This document shows, in pieces, positions 31,061 to 39,487 of a DNA stretch of 64,000 bases (within the stretch, counting starts at the first letter, position 1; the number at the start of each line of letters is the position of its first letter). Source of the DNA: Rhodospirillaceae bacterium (GTDB lineage: Bacteria > Pseudomonadota > Alphaproteobacteria > Rhodospirillales > Rhodospirillaceae); NCBI GenBank assembly GCA_947476695.1, contig CANJRD010000001.1, positions 620,001 to 684,000 on the forward strand, written 5' to 3'. A program made the translations under genes and the position numbers. The notes below the pieces were generated by a model. The model saw only the letters and a list, made by a program, of their open reading frames with translations, made no database searches and was not told the origin of the DNA.

Positions 31061-31816
31061 GTGACCCTGAACCGCCTCATCGCGTCCGTAATGTCTGTGG
31101 TTGCTGCAGTGTGTTTGCGCGCCCGCGTTGCGACGATTCTGGTTGTTGCCGCCGCCGCCTCCGCCGGTGTGGCGCGCGCGGGTGAGATCCCCTCCGACAT
31201 GCGTATCGAATGGGGTTCGATCGTGGTGTCGAAGGACGAGCTCGTCTGCCTGGCGCTCAACGACTATTGGGAAGCCCGCAGCGAAGTCATTTCCGGCCGT
31301 CTCGCCGTGGGTCGCGTCGTGCTCAATCGCGCGATGGACCAGCGCTTCCCGTCGAACCTCTGCGACGTGATCAAGCAAAGCAAGATCGCCGCGACCAACG
31401 GCAAGAACGTCTGCCAGTTCTCCTGGGTCTGCGAAGGCAAGCTCGATGTGCCCGATTCAAAGGAGTGGCGCGATTCGGTGAAGATCGCCGTCGCGCTGAC
31501 GCAGAAGGATTCCGCCCTGCCCGACCCCACCGGCGGCGCGCTGTGGTATCACGCCGACTTCACGCGTCCGACATGGGCGGCGGGATTCGAGTCCACCACC
31601 ATCATCGGCACGCATGTGTTCTATCGCGAGCCCGATGGTCCGCGTGCGGCGCCCGCGCCGCGCAAGCCATTCATCTATCGTTTGAACGCCTTCGCGGAAT
31701 TCGCGACCAAGCGTAACGCCCGCGTGCAGGTGGCCTCGGCGCGCGACGTGATGTCGCAGCCGTCACCCGTAGCTGTGCAGTACAGCCCCTTGAGCACGGA
31801 GCCAGTCGCGCGCTGA
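31061..31816 (+). CDS. SleB-like cell wall hydrolase
   Basis: The 251-residue exported protein (signal peptide to about residue 40, ending GVARA) carries the hydrolase_2/SleB domain: LVCLALNDYWEARSE with the presumed catalytic Glu, GRLAVGRVVLNRAMD, SNLCDVIKQ, CQFSWVC and GALWYHADF. Such enzymes are lytic transglycosylase-like and cut peptidoglycan in the periplasm. The start GTG 31061 follows AAGGACAAGGAC; ATG 31091 is an alternative that shortens the signal peptide. The 3' end overlaps the end of the opposite-strand metallopeptidase gene by 54 bases. It probably works with the penicillin-binding protein upstream in wall remodelling. Confidence 0.85.
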   Translation: MTLNRLIASVMSVVAAVCLRARVATILVVAAAASAGVARAGEIPSDMRIEWGSIVVSKDELVCLALNDYWEARSEVISGRLAVGRVVLNRAMDQRFPSNLCDVIKQSKIAATNGKNVCQFSWVCEGKLDVPDSKEWRDSVKIAVALTQKDSALPDPTGGALWYHADFTRPTWAAGFESTTIIGTHVFYREPDGPRAAPAPRKPFIYRLNAFAEFATKRNARVQVASARDVMSQPSPVAVQYSPLSTEPVAR

Positions 31817-32521
31817 TTGCGCGGCGTCTGGGCCGTCCGGCATCAGCATCTCGACCGTCCGCCAGAACGCCGGCCCATGATTCATGTGCCTGAGGTGCGC
31901 GACCTCATGCGCGACGACGTAGGTGAACACGTCGTCGGGGGCCAGGATCAGCCGCCAGGAAAACGACAGCGCGCCGTCGGGCGAGCAACTGCCCCAGCGC
32001 GATGTGGTGTCGCGCACCGTGATGCGGGCGATTTTGCGATCCAGCTTTTCCGCCAACCTGCGCGCCAGCGGCGCGATGCCCGCGCGGGCCTCGCCCTTCA
32101 GCCAATCCGTCAGGCGCCGCGGCGCATGTTCGATGCGGCCGGCGACGATGATCTCGTCGCCCTCGCGCCGTACCGGACTGCGCTTCTCGGGCGCGAAGCG
32201 GATGGTGTGCGCGATGCCGCGCAGCGGGATGACGACACCGTCGGCGAAAAGGATCCGCGCCGGGATATTGGCCAGGTGCTCGACGATCCAATCGCGCCGC
32301 GACGCCACGAAGCTCAGCACGCTGCGCGCGCTGGCGCGGCGCGGCTGGACCAGAATGACCTGGCCGCTGGCGACGTCGATGCGCAGGGTGACGCGGCGAG
32401 CTTGGGGACTAACACGCACCGCGATGCGCGCGGCCAACGCGGGATCGTCCACGGCGGCGATCAGATCGGCCTGCGTGATTTCCGCCGGCTGCCGGATCAG
32501 CCGGGTTAGAAATCCGGCCAT
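31763..32521 (-). CDS. YgjP/SprT-like zinc metallopeptidase (DUF45)
   Basis: A 252-residue protein with the DUF45/YgjP M48-related pattern: DTTSRWGSCSPDGALSFSWRLILAP, then the zinc motif HEVAHLRHMNHGPAFW. It is probably a cytosolic metallopeptidase; substrates are not established. The ATG at 32521 overlaps the end of the upstream YcgN-like gene by 16 bases, so it is the last gene of the ccm-SCO1 operon. At the other end its last 54 bases are antisense to the end of the SleB-like gene. Confidence 0.85.
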   Translation of the reverse strand: MAGFLTRLIRQPAEITQADLIAAVDDPALAARIAVRVSPQARRVTLRIDVASGQVILVQPRRASARSVLSFVASRRDWIVEHLANIPARILFADGVVIPLRGIAHTIRFAPEKRSPVRREGDEIIVAGRIEHAPRRLTDWLKGEARAGIAPLARRLAEKLDRKIARITVRDTTSRWGSCSPDGALSFSWRLILAPDDVFTYVVAHEVAHLRHMNHGPAFWRTVEMLMPDGPDAAQSARDWLRAQGAVLHSYG

Positions 32522-32958
32522 TCGACCACATGCTGGCGCAACGGTCCGGCCTCGCGCTCGGAGATGCAACGCCCGGCGACGGAGATGCCGGCGTCGATGA
32601 CGCTTTCCGGATCGCCGGATTTCAGCGGGTGCCACTCCGGCAGATCCTTGCCCTCGCCGATCAGGCGGTAGGCGCAGGTCTGCGGCAGCCAATCCATCTT
32701 GCGCAGTTTCTTGGGCGACAGCACCACGCAGTCGCGCACGAACTGTTTGCGCTTGGCGTAGTTGCCGCAGCGGCCCTTGGTGACGTCGAGCAGGCGGCAG
32801 GCGACGTTGGTCAACGTCAGCGACCCATCGTCCTCGCGGAACTTGTGCAGGCAGCACTTGCCGCAGCCGTCGCACAGGCTTTCCCACTGCGCCGGCGTCA
32901 TCTTGGCCAGCGGCACGGTTTCCCAGAACGGTTCGACCTTGGGTCGGCGCGTTTTCAT
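32506..32958 (-). CDS. YcgN/UPF0260 family CxxCxxCC protein
   Basis: A 150-residue protein of the YcgN (UPF0260) type with the metal-binding cluster CDGCGKCC near residues 29-36, a further pair of Cys in the middle (CRLLDVTKGRC) and the conserved DWLPQTCAYRLIGEG block. The family is predicted to chelate zinc or iron-sulfur; its role is unknown. Its ATG overlaps the stop of the SCO1 gene (ATGA, 32955-32958), which suggests coupled translation and perhaps a link with metal handling in respiratory enzyme assembly. Confidence 0.88.
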   Translation of the reverse strand: MKTRRPKVEPFWETVPLAKMTPAQWESLCDGCGKCCLHKFREDDGSLTLTNVACRLLDVTKGRCGNYAKRKQFVRDCVVLSPKKLRKMDWLPQTCAYRLIGEGKDLPEWHPLKSGDPESVIDAGISVAGRCISEREAGPLRQHVVEWPDF

Positions 32959-33569
32959 TTCGGGAGCAGTTCGCGCTTGATGCGGTTGGCCATGTCGAGC
33001 GAGCTGTCCTCGGAACGGAAGTGGGTGAGGTAGCGGCCATCCGGCCCGATCAGATAGACGAAGTCGCTATGCGCCATCGTGTAGGCCTTTTCGTCGCCGC
33101 CGCCTTGCTTGGCGAAGTAGACGCGCCAGTTGGTGGTCATGGTCTTCACTTCGTCGATCGAACCCGTCAGCGCCACAAAGCGCGGATGGAAGTTGGCGAT
33201 GTACTCGCCCATGGCCTGCGGCGTGTCGCGTTCCGGATCGATGGAGACGAACACCGGCATCACGGTGTCGGCGACGGGGCCGGCGATCTTCAAGGCCTCG
33301 GTCATCGTGCCCAGCGCCAGCGGACAGATGTCGGGGCAGTTGGTGAAGCCGAAGTACAGCAGGCTCAGATGGCCTTTGAGGATGTCGTCGGTCACGCGCT
33401 TGCCGTGGGTGTCGGTCAGCACGAAGGGCCCGCCGATCTTCGCCTCGCCGGTGGTGACGGTCTGCGGCCTTTGCGTCGGGCGCATGCCGGGCACGTTGAG
33501 CGCGAAAATCGCCAGCGTGCCGACGGCGACGCAAACGCCGATCAGGATGCGCTTGGAGCGGGTATTCAT
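32955..33569 (-). CDS. SCO1/SenC/PrrC copper chaperone
   Basis: SCO proteins deliver copper to, or reduce the cysteines of, the CuA site of cytochrome oxidase. The 204-residue protein has one N-terminal membrane anchor (ILIGVCVAVGTLAIFALNV) and a periplasmic thioredoxin-like domain with the copper-binding CPDIC (in FGFTNCPDICPLALGTM) and the distant His of MAHSDFVYL. It follows ccmI by ten bases and is coupled to the YcgN-like gene by ATGA, so it belongs to the cytochrome c maturation operon and likely supports oxidase assembly. Confidence 0.92.
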   Translation of the reverse strand: MNTRSKRILIGVCVAVGTLAIFALNVPGMRPTQRPQTVTTGEAKIGGPFVLTDTHGKRVTDDILKGHLSLLYFGFTNCPDICPLALGTMTEALKIAGPVADTVMPVFVSIDPERDTPQAMGEYIANFHPRFVALTGSIDEVKTMTTNWRVYFAKQGGGDEKAYTMAHSDFVYLIGPDGRYLTHFRSEDSSLDMANRIKRELLPK

Positions 33570-33579
33570 GTCTCGCGTC

Positions 33580-34956
33580 CTATTTTAGCGCCGCAACACG
33601 GCGCGCGATCTCGGCCTTCAACGGGGCGCTGGCGGGGAGTTGTGCGGAAGCGTCCTGCCAGAGTTTTTGAGCGGCGGCATTGTCGCCGGCGGCCGCTTTA
33701 TCCTGACCCAGAATGTACAGCGCCAACGGCTCGTCGCGCACCTCGGCCGCCAGTTTCACCAGCGCGGGCGAGGGGGCGGCGCCATCCTGCAGCACCAGCG
33801 CGTCGAGCTGCGCGCGCGGGCCGGCCTCGGTCGGCTTCAGCTTGATCGCATGCAGATAGGCCTGCTTCGCGCCGTCGGTGTTCTTGATCACGGTGTAGGA
33901 CTTGCCCAGCAGCATCCAGCCGTTGAAGTCGCTGGGATCGGCCTCAAGCTTCGCGGCCAGGCCGCCGACCATGCCCTGGATCATGGCGATGTTCTCGGGG
34001 CTGTATTGGCCTTGCAGCGCATTCATGTTCGGCGCGGTGGGGTCGTTGTTCGCGGCGGCGGCTTGCGGGGCAGGGGCCGCAGGCGTGGATACTCCGACGA
34101 CGTCGAGCGCGTGACGCGGCTCGATGCCCATCGGCGGCAGGTTGGCCGACGACGCCAGCTCGAACATCTGATTGCGCACCGTGGGCACCCAGGTCGCATC
34201 CGGCGGCGCGGATGCGGTGAGGGCGCGCCAGATGGCGAGTGCGTTGGCGGTCTCGCCGGCCTGAGCCTGTTCGAGCCCGAGGTAGAACTGCGCGCGCGGC
34301 TCGTCGCGGGCGATGCGCAAGGTCTGCACGAAGGCCGCATGCGCCTCGGGCGTGACATTGCCGCCGTTGGCGGCGGTGAGCATCTCGCCGAAACCGGCGA
34401 AGTGGTCGGCCTCGTCCGGCTCAAGGCGCATCAGGTTGCGATAGGCTTCAGCTGCGTCGGGATAGCGTTGCATCTCGCGGTACGTGCGGGCGAGCAGCGT
34501 CCAGCCTTGCGGATCGTTCGGCTGTTCCTTCATGCGCGCGGCCAGCTTGTCGACCAAGCCGGCCATTTCGGTGGCTTGCTGACTCGCGAGCGCGGGATTG
34601 CTCGCCGGCATCGTTGGCGTGCCGACCATCAGATACAGGCCCAGGCCCGTGAAGGGCACGACGATGGCCAGGGCCGCCGTCATCAGCGGACGGCCGCGCC
34701 GGTGTTCGCGCGTCGGTGCATCGGCGCGCTTGGAGGTCGCCAGCATGCGGCGCTTGATCTCGATGCGCGCGGCTTCGGCTTCGCCTTCCGTCAGCACGCC
34801 ACGGGCGACGTCGCGCTCCACTTCGTCGAGCTGATCGCGGAAAACAGTCAGGTCGTACTCGGCGCGCGCGGCGGCCGGGGCCGGTGCGCGCAGCAGCGGC
34901 CACAATAACGCGGCCACGACCGCAAGCGTCATGACGGCGATCAGGACCCAGATCAT
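33580..34956 (-). CDS. ccmI: Cytochrome c maturation protein CcmI
   Basis: CcmI holds apocytochrome c at the heme ligation complex. In this 458-residue protein the N-terminus is a membrane span (MIWVLIAVMTLAVVAALLW), followed by a cytoplasmic loop with YDLTVFRDQLDEVERDVARG (a CcmI hallmark), a second span (LAIVVPFTGLGLYLMVG) and a long periplasmic TPR region with repeats around 'GWTLLARTYREMQRYPDAAEAY' (about 150) and 'GWMLLGKSYTVIKNTDGAKQAY' (about 350). Its ATG overlaps the ccmH stop (ATGA). The two quoted repeats are similar to each other. Confidence 0.92.
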   Translation of the reverse strand: MIWVLIAVMTLAVVAALLWPLLRAPAPAAARAEYDLTVFRDQLDEVERDVARGVLTEGEAEAARIEIKRRMLATSKRADAPTREHRRGRPLMTAALAIVVPFTGLGLYLMVGTPTMPASNPALASQQATEMAGLVDKLAARMKEQPNDPQGWTLLARTYREMQRYPDAAEAYRNLMRLEPDEADHFAGFGEMLTAANGGNVTPEAHAAFVQTLRIARDEPRAQFYLGLEQAQAGETANALAIWRALTASAPPDATWVPTVRNQMFELASSANLPPMGIEPRHALDVVGVSTPAAPAPQAAAANNDPTAPNMNALQGQYSPENIAMIQGMVGGLAAKLEADPSDFNGWMLLGKSYTVIKNTDGAKQAYLHAIKLKPTEAGPRAQLDALVLQDGAAPSPALVKLAAEVRDEPLALYILGQDKAAAGDNAAAQKLWQDASAQLPASAPLKAEIARRVAALK

Positions 34957-35417
34957 GCGCGGCGCTCCGTCTGGTCCAGCGCGGCCAAGGCGGCGGTCTC
35001 TTCCGCGCTCAGCGGGGCGGGGGCGGCGGTGGGCCTGTCGCGCAAGCGCTGGCGCAACACGAAGGCGCCGCCGATCAGCAGCAGCAGCGGCGCACACCAC
35101 AGCGCGATCGTATTGGCGGCGAAGCGCGGCTTCAGCAGCACATAGTCGCCGTAGCGGCTGTACATGTAGTCGATGACCTGTTGATTGCTGTCGCCCGCCA
35201 CAATGCGTTTGCGCACCAGCACGCGCATGTCGTGCGCGATCTCGGCATTGGACTCGTCGATGGTCTCGTTCTGGCACTGCACGCAGCGCAGTGCCTTGCT
35301 GACCTCGCGCGCGCGCGCCTCCAGCGTTGCATCGGGAAGCATCTCGCTCGGCTCGACCGCCTGCGCGGCGGGCGTGAGGGTCAGCGCCGCGAGGGCGATC
35401 AGGTATCGCAGTTTCAT
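34953..35417 (-). CDS. ccmH: Cytochrome c maturation protein CcmH
   Basis: CcmH is a periplasm-facing thiol oxidoreductase that reduces the CxxCH cysteines of apocytochrome c before heme attachment. The 154-residue protein has a signal peptide (MKLRYLIALA ... AQA), the diagnostic RCVQC-QNE motif near residue 44, and a C-terminal membrane span (IALWCAPLLLLIGGAFVLRQ). The gene overlaps both neighbours by four bases (ccmG before it, ccmI after it), indicating tight translational coupling. Confidence 0.95.
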   Translation of the reverse strand: MKLRYLIALAALTLTPAAQAVEPSEMLPDATLEARAREVSKALRCVQCQNETIDESNAEIAHDMRVLVRKRIVAGDSNQQVIDYMYSRYGDYVLLKPRFAANTIALWCAPLLLLIGGAFVLRQRLRDRPTAAPAPLSAEETAALAALDQTERRA

Positions 35418-36007
35418 TTGCGCAGCTGTTCAATCAAGGGCGCGATCTGGTCGCGCCAGACTTCCGGGGTGATCGGCCCGACCTGCTTGAAGCGGATGAC
35501 GCCGTTCTTGTCGACGAGGAAGCTCTCCGGCGCCGCCGTCACGCCAAAGGCAATCGCGGCCTCGCCATGCGGGTCCTGGGCGACGCGGGCGTAAGGATCG
35601 CCGCGTTGTTTCAGCCACGCCAGGCCACGGTCGGGCGTGTCGCGCCAGTCGATGCCGTGGATGGCCACCTTGTTCTCTTTCGCGATCTGCAGCAGCGTCG
35701 GATGCTCTTGCACGCAGGCGATGCACCAGGAGCCCCAGACGTTGACGAGCGTGACGTCGCCCTTGAGATCGGTGGCGGCCAGGCCGCGCGGGTCGCTGCG
35801 GCCGGGCAGGCCTTCGAGTTCGAACGCGGGTACTTGCGTGTCCAGAAGGACGGTTGGGATCAGACGCGGATCGGCGCCGCGTTCGACGTCGAGCAGGCGC
35901 TTGCCGAAGATGCCGAACATCGCCGCGATCACGATCAGCGGCACGAAATAGGGCCAGCGCTTGCGCGCCGGGGATGGGGCTTCAGGCGAGGTCGGCGCGT
36001 CGGTCAT
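35414..36007 (-). CDS. ccmG: Thiol:disulfide interchange protein CcmG (DsbE)
   Basis: CcmG is a membrane-anchored thioredoxin that keeps CcmH and apocytochrome thiols reduced. The 197-residue protein has an N-terminal anchor (YFVPLIVIAAMFGIFGKRLL), FELEGLPG, and the active site WCIAC within VNVWGSWCIACVQEHP; the usual WCxxC spacing is kept. The conserved GVTAAPESFLVDKNGVI segment follows. I start at ATG 36007 (MTDAPTSPE); upstream codons in frame overlap ccmF and lack similarity. It begins one base after the ccmF stop and overlaps ccmH by four. Confidence 0.94.
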   Translation of the reverse strand: MTDAPTSPEAPSPARKRWPYFVPLIVIAAMFGIFGKRLLDVERGADPRLIPTVLLDTQVPAFELEGLPGRSDPRGLAATDLKGDVTLVNVWGSWCIACVQEHPTLLQIAKENKVAIHGIDWRDTPDRGLAWLKQRGDPYARVAQDPHGEAAIAFGVTAAPESFLVDKNGVIRFKQVGPITPEVWRDQIAPLIEQLRK

Positions 36008-36008
36008 G

Positions 36009-37997
36009 TCATTCCGCCGGTTGCGCGGCGGCGTTGGTGGCGGCGCGCGTCGTGCGGCGTGGGGCGCCGACACGCAGGCGTCGGTCGCTCAACGAGCACA
36101 GGCCGCCGGCGGCCATCAGCAGCACGCCCAGCCACAGCCACGGCACCAGCGGCTGGAAGTACAGGCGGGTGGCGAAGCCTTTGTCGCCGTCCGGATCGCC
36201 CAGCACCGCGTAGATGTCGCCGAGCGCGACCGTCATGATCGCGGGCGAGGTGCCGACCTGGCGCGGTTGAATGTATTCGCGCCGCTGCGGCGTCAGCACG
36301 CCGATCTCGTCGTCGCCTTTCAGCACGACGAAGCGGCCTTCCTTGGCGCTGTAATTCGGGCCCGGCACATCCGTCGCGCCCTCGAAGCGCAGGGTGTAAC
36401 CGGCGACGGTCACGGTGCTGCCGGCGGCCTGGATCTGGTTGTGCTCTTCTTTCCAGGCCGTGGAAGCGGTGGCACCCGCGATCACGATGGCGAAGCCGAG
36501 ATGCGCGAGCGTCATGCCGTGGGCGGCGCGCGGCAGGTGACGGATGCGCGCGAGCGCGCCGCTGCGCAGCGGATGCACGCGGTCGATCCATTCGCAGATG
36601 GAAGCGAGCGCGAGCCAGGTGGAAAGGCCAAGGCCGCCAGCGGCGGCTAGCGCCTGCCAATCGTTGTGCGAGAGTGCGGCGGAAACAATGATCACGAAGA
36701 TCGTGCCCGCGCCCGCGACGCCCAGACGCGCGCGCGCCGCCAGCAGGTCGCCGCGCTTCCACGCCAGGAACGGGCCGATGCCGGCGACGATCACCAGCGG
36801 CACCATCAGCGGCACGAAGACGCCGTTGAAGTACGGCGGGCCGACGGTCAGCTTGCCGAGGTCGAGCGCTTCGGCGATCAGCGGATAGAGCGTGCCGAGC
36901 AGAACGGTCGCGGCCGCCGTGGACAGGAACAGATTGTTCAGCAGCAAGCCGCCCTCGCGCGAGATGGGCGCGAAGACGCCGCCGCCCTCAAGCGTCGGCG
37001 CGCGCACGGCATAAAGGATCAGCGAGCCGCCAATCGCCACCGACAGCAGCGCCAGCACGAAGACGCCGCGCGTCGGGTCGCTGGCGAAGGCATGCACGGA
37101 CGTCAGGATGCCCGAGCGCACCAGGAACGTGCCGAGCAGCGACAGCGAGAAGGTGATGATCGCGAGGAGGATGGTCCAGCTTTTCAAGGCCTCGCGCTTC
37201 TCGACCACGATGGCCGAGTGCAGCAACGCCGTGCCCGTGAGCCAGGGAATGAAGGAAGCATTCTCGACCGGATCCCAGGCCCACCAGCCGCCCCAGCCGA
37301 GGATGGTATAGGCCCACCAGCTGCCGAGCCCGATGCCGCAGGTCAGCAGCACCCAGGCCGCCAGCGTCCAGGGCCGCACCCAGCGTGCCCAGGCGGCGTC
37401 GACGCGGCCTTCGATCAGCGCGGCGATGGCGAAGGAGAACGCCATCGAGAAGCCGACGTAGCCCGAGTAGAGCATCGGCGGATGGATCGCCATGCCGGGA
37501 TGTTGCAGCAAAGGATTGAGGCCAACGCCTTCCAGCGGCGCGGGCACAAGGCGCAGGAACGGGTTCGACGTGAACAGGATGAAGGCGATGAAGCCGACAG
37601 TGATCATCGCCTGCACCGACAGCGCGCGGGCACGCAGCGCCGGCGGCAGGTTCTCGCCGAATACGGCGACCGACGCGCCGAACAGCGCGAGAATGGTGAT
37701 CCACAGCACCATCGAGCCCTCGTGGTTTCCCCACGCGCCGGCGATCTTGTAGAACAGCGGTTGCGCGGTGTGCGAGTTCTCGTAAGCGCCGACGACGGAG
37801 AAATCGTTCGTCACGAAGGCGTGGATGAGCGCTGCGAACGAAAAGCCGATCAGCCCGAACTGCGCGAGCGCGGCGGGCCGCGCGATCGCCATCAAAGCCG
37901 GATCGTTCTTCTGCGCGCCGATCATCGGCACCGTCGCCTGGATGAGCGCGACGATCAGCGCCAGCGCCAGCGCGAAGTGACCGAGTTCCGTGATCAT
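36009..37997 (-). CDS. ccmF: Heme lyase subunit CcmF
   Basis: CcmF is the large membrane heme lyase that takes heme from holo-CcmE and joins it to apocytochrome c with CcmH and CcmI. The 662-residue protein has many spans, an early NDFSVVGAYENSHTAQPL-type periplasmic loop, the tryptophan-rich WWAYTILGWGGWWAWDPVEN heme-handling motif, and a C-terminal periplasmic domain before a last span. Length is normal for the family. It lies between ccmE (13 bases upstream) and ccmG (one base downstream). Confidence 0.96.
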   Translation of the reverse strand: MITELGHFALALALIVALIQATVPMIGAQKNDPALMAIARPAALAQFGLIGFSFAALIHAFVTNDFSVVGAYENSHTAQPLFYKIAGAWGNHEGSMVLWITILALFGASVAVFGENLPPALRARALSVQAMITVGFIAFILFTSNPFLRLVPAPLEGVGLNPLLQHPGMAIHPPMLYSGYVGFSMAFSFAIAALIEGRVDAAWARWVRPWTLAAWVLLTCGIGLGSWWAYTILGWGGWWAWDPVENASFIPWLTGTALLHSAIVVEKREALKSWTILLAIITFSLSLLGTFLVRSGILTSVHAFASDPTRGVFVLALLSVAIGGSLILYAVRAPTLEGGGVFAPISREGGLLLNNLFLSTAAATVLLGTLYPLIAEALDLGKLTVGPPYFNGVFVPLMVPLVIVAGIGPFLAWKRGDLLAARARLGVAGAGTIFVIIVSAALSHNDWQALAAAGGLGLSTWLALASICEWIDRVHPLRSGALARIRHLPRAAHGMTLAHLGFAIVIAGATASTAWKEEHNQIQAAGSTVTVAGYTLRFEGATDVPGPNYSAKEGRFVVLKGDDEIGVLTPQRREYIQPRQVGTSPAIMTVALGDIYAVLGDPDGDKGFATRLYFQPLVPWLWLGVLLMAAGGLCSLSDRRLRVGAPRRTTRAATNAAAQPAE

Positions 37998-38010
37998 GAT
38001 TCGCTCATGT

Positions 38011-38481
38011 TCAGTTGGACGGCGCCTCTGTTGCGGCAGGCGCGCCGCCGTCTTGCCAGCGGCCGCTTTTCTTCAACGCGTCCGCGACTTCGCGCGGCAT
38101 GTAGTTCTCGTCGTGCTTGGCCAGCACTTCGCGCGCCTGGAACGTGCCATCCGCGCCCATGTGGCCTTCGGCGACCACGCCCTGTCCTTCGCGGAACAGG
38201 TCGGGAAGGATGCCGGTGTAGGCGACCTTCAGCGTGTTGGCGTTGTCGGTGACGACGAAGCTGACCGTGGTGCCGGTCTTCTGCACCGAGCCGGCCTCGA
38301 CCAAGCCGCCGATGCGTAAGCGTTGCGATGGCGTGGGCTTTTTCGCCGCGACTTCGGTCGGGCTGAAGAAGAACACGATGTTGTCCTGGAACGCGGTCAG
38401 CACCAGCGCCGTGCCGGCGCAGAGGCCGAGCAGCGCGAGGCCGATGAAATAGAGGCGGCGGCGTTTGCGGGTCATGGCCAT
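38011..38481 (-). CDS. ccmE: Heme chaperone CcmE
   Basis: CcmE binds heme covalently in the periplasm and hands it to CcmF. The 156-residue protein has an N-terminal anchor (RLYFIGLALLGLCAGTALVL), the VAYTGILPDLFREGQGVVAEG core and the heme-binding histidine motif HDENY (H-x-x-x-Y) in VLAKHDENYMPREV. The disordered tail is Ala/Pro-rich. The start MAMTRKRRR lies one base after the ccmD stop. Confidence 0.96.
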   Translation of the reverse strand: MAMTRKRRRLYFIGLALLGLCAGTALVLTAFQDNIVFFFSPTEVAAKKPTPSQRLRIGGLVEAGSVQKTGTTVSFVVTDNANTLKVAYTGILPDLFREGQGVVAEGHMGADGTFQAREVLAKHDENYMPREVADALKKSGRWQDGGAPAATEAPSN

Positions 38482-38482
38482 C

Positions 38483-38644
38483 TTAGCCGTCCTGCCGTTC
38501 GCGCTTGAGGCGTTCGAATTCCGCCTCGCGCTTTTTCAACGTGCTGCGTGTGACGACGAGGATACCGACAAAGGCGACGAGGGCGAGCGCATAGCTCGGC
38601 CAGACGTACTGCGCATAACCGCCCATGGCGAAGAACCGATCCAT
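38483..38644 (-). CDS. ccmD: Heme exporter accessory protein CcmD
   Basis: CcmD is a small single-span protein that helps release holo-CcmE from the CcmABC complex. This 53-residue product begins MDRFFAMGGYAQYVWPSYAL, matching the conserved CcmD N-terminus, has one span (ALALVAFVGILVV) and a charged helical tail (LKKREAEFERLKRER). Its ATG overlaps the last base of the ccmC stop (TGATG). It is easy to miss because a longer frame runs through it. Confidence 0.93.
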   Translation of the reverse strand: MDRFFAMGGYAQYVWPSYALALVAFVGILVVTRSTLKKREAEFERLKRERQDG

Positions 38645-39405
38645 CAGCGGGCCTGCGCGGCTTGGGTCGCCACCATCGGGGCGGCGGCCTGCGTGATGCG
38701 GGCGTTGCGGATCTTGGCGTTCAGGATCTCGATGCGCATGCGCAGCACCAGGATCGTGACGAAGAACGCAACGTAAGCGCCCATCATCGTGAACAGCGGC
38801 GCCAGCATCTCGGGGCTGACGGTGACCTTCATGCCTTCGCCGTTCATCTTGAAGATCGAGCCCTGGTGCAGCGTGTTCCACCACTCGACCGAGAAGATGA
38901 TGATCGGGATGTTGACGCTGCCGACCAGCGCGAGCACGGCGGCGGCTTTCTCGCCGCGCTCCTGATCCTCGAACGCATCGCCGAGCGCGAGATAGCCGAC
39001 GTAGAGGAACAGCAGCAGCAGCATCGACGTGAGCCGCGCGTCCCAAACCCAGAACGTGCCCCACATCGGTTGGCCCCAGAGCATGCCGGTGATCAGGCAT
39101 AGCGCGGTGAAGATCGCGCCGATGGGGGCCGCGGCACGCGCGATCAGCGCGGCCAACTGATGGCGCCAGATGAGGTAGGTCGCGCTGGCGGCGGCCATGA
39201 GGCCGTAGACCATCTCGCCCAGGATCGCGGCGGGCACGTGGATGTACATGATCCGCACCGTGTCGCCCTGCTGGTAGTCCGCCGGCGAGGCGTAGAGGGC
39301 AAGCGGGATGGCAACCGCGAACAGCAGCACGCAGGCGCCCGCCGCCCAGGGCAGGACGGCGTTGGCCAGGCGCATAAAGACGGTCGGGTTGGCGTACTTA
39401 TGCAT
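38644..39405 (-). CDS. ccmC: Heme exporter subunit CcmC
   Basis: CcmC is a six-span membrane protein that presents heme to CcmE. The 253-residue sequence contains the tryptophan-rich WGTFWVWDARLTSML motif, the conserved periplasmic His in MYIHVPAAILG and SVEWWNTLHQG. The ATG at 39405 lacks a strong ribosome site of its own; a 22-codon frame (39398-39466) ends eight bases inside the gene and could couple its translation. The gap to ccmB is 82 bases, the largest in the operon. Confidence 0.95.
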   Translation of the reverse strand: MHKYANPTVFMRLANAVLPWAAGACVLLFAVAIPLALYASPADYQQGDTVRIMYIHVPAAILGEMVYGLMAAASATYLIWRHQLAALIARAAAPIGAIFTALCLITGMLWGQPMWGTFWVWDARLTSMLLLLFLYVGYLALGDAFEDQERGEKAAAVLALVGSVNIPIIIFSVEWWNTLHQGSIFKMNGEGMKVTVSPEMLAPLFTMMGAYVAFFVTILVLRMRIEILNAKIRNARITQAAAPMVATQAAQAR

Positions 39406-39466
39406 TGCCCATGATGTAACCCAGGCGGCGCGCTCCTGCCATCACCTTGGCGTGCTTTTTCAGCAT
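39398..39466 (-). CDS. Possible 22-codon leader ORF overlapping the ccmC start
   Basis: Between ccmB and ccmC the minus strand has ATG 39466, then a basic peptide starting MLKKHAKV and ending YIMGNA, with TAA at 39398-39400, eight bases inside ccmC. Third positions are mostly G or C, as in real genes here. No strong Shine-Dalgarno site precedes it. It may be chance, or a short coupling or leader peptide. Confidence 0.35.
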   Translation of the reverse strand: MLKKHAKVMAGARRLGYIMGNA

Positions 39467-39487
39467 CTTAACGCCCACTGGACGGCG

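Noticed and set aside
30688-31185. 165-codon frame in the intergenic region before the SleB-like gene
   Set aside because: Codon use is not coding-like, no motif is visible and it runs into the signal peptide region of the real gene in another frame.
36666-38252. 528-codon plus-strand frame opposite ccmF
   Set aside because: It is a shadow of ccmF, rich in Arg, Gln and His, with no domain.
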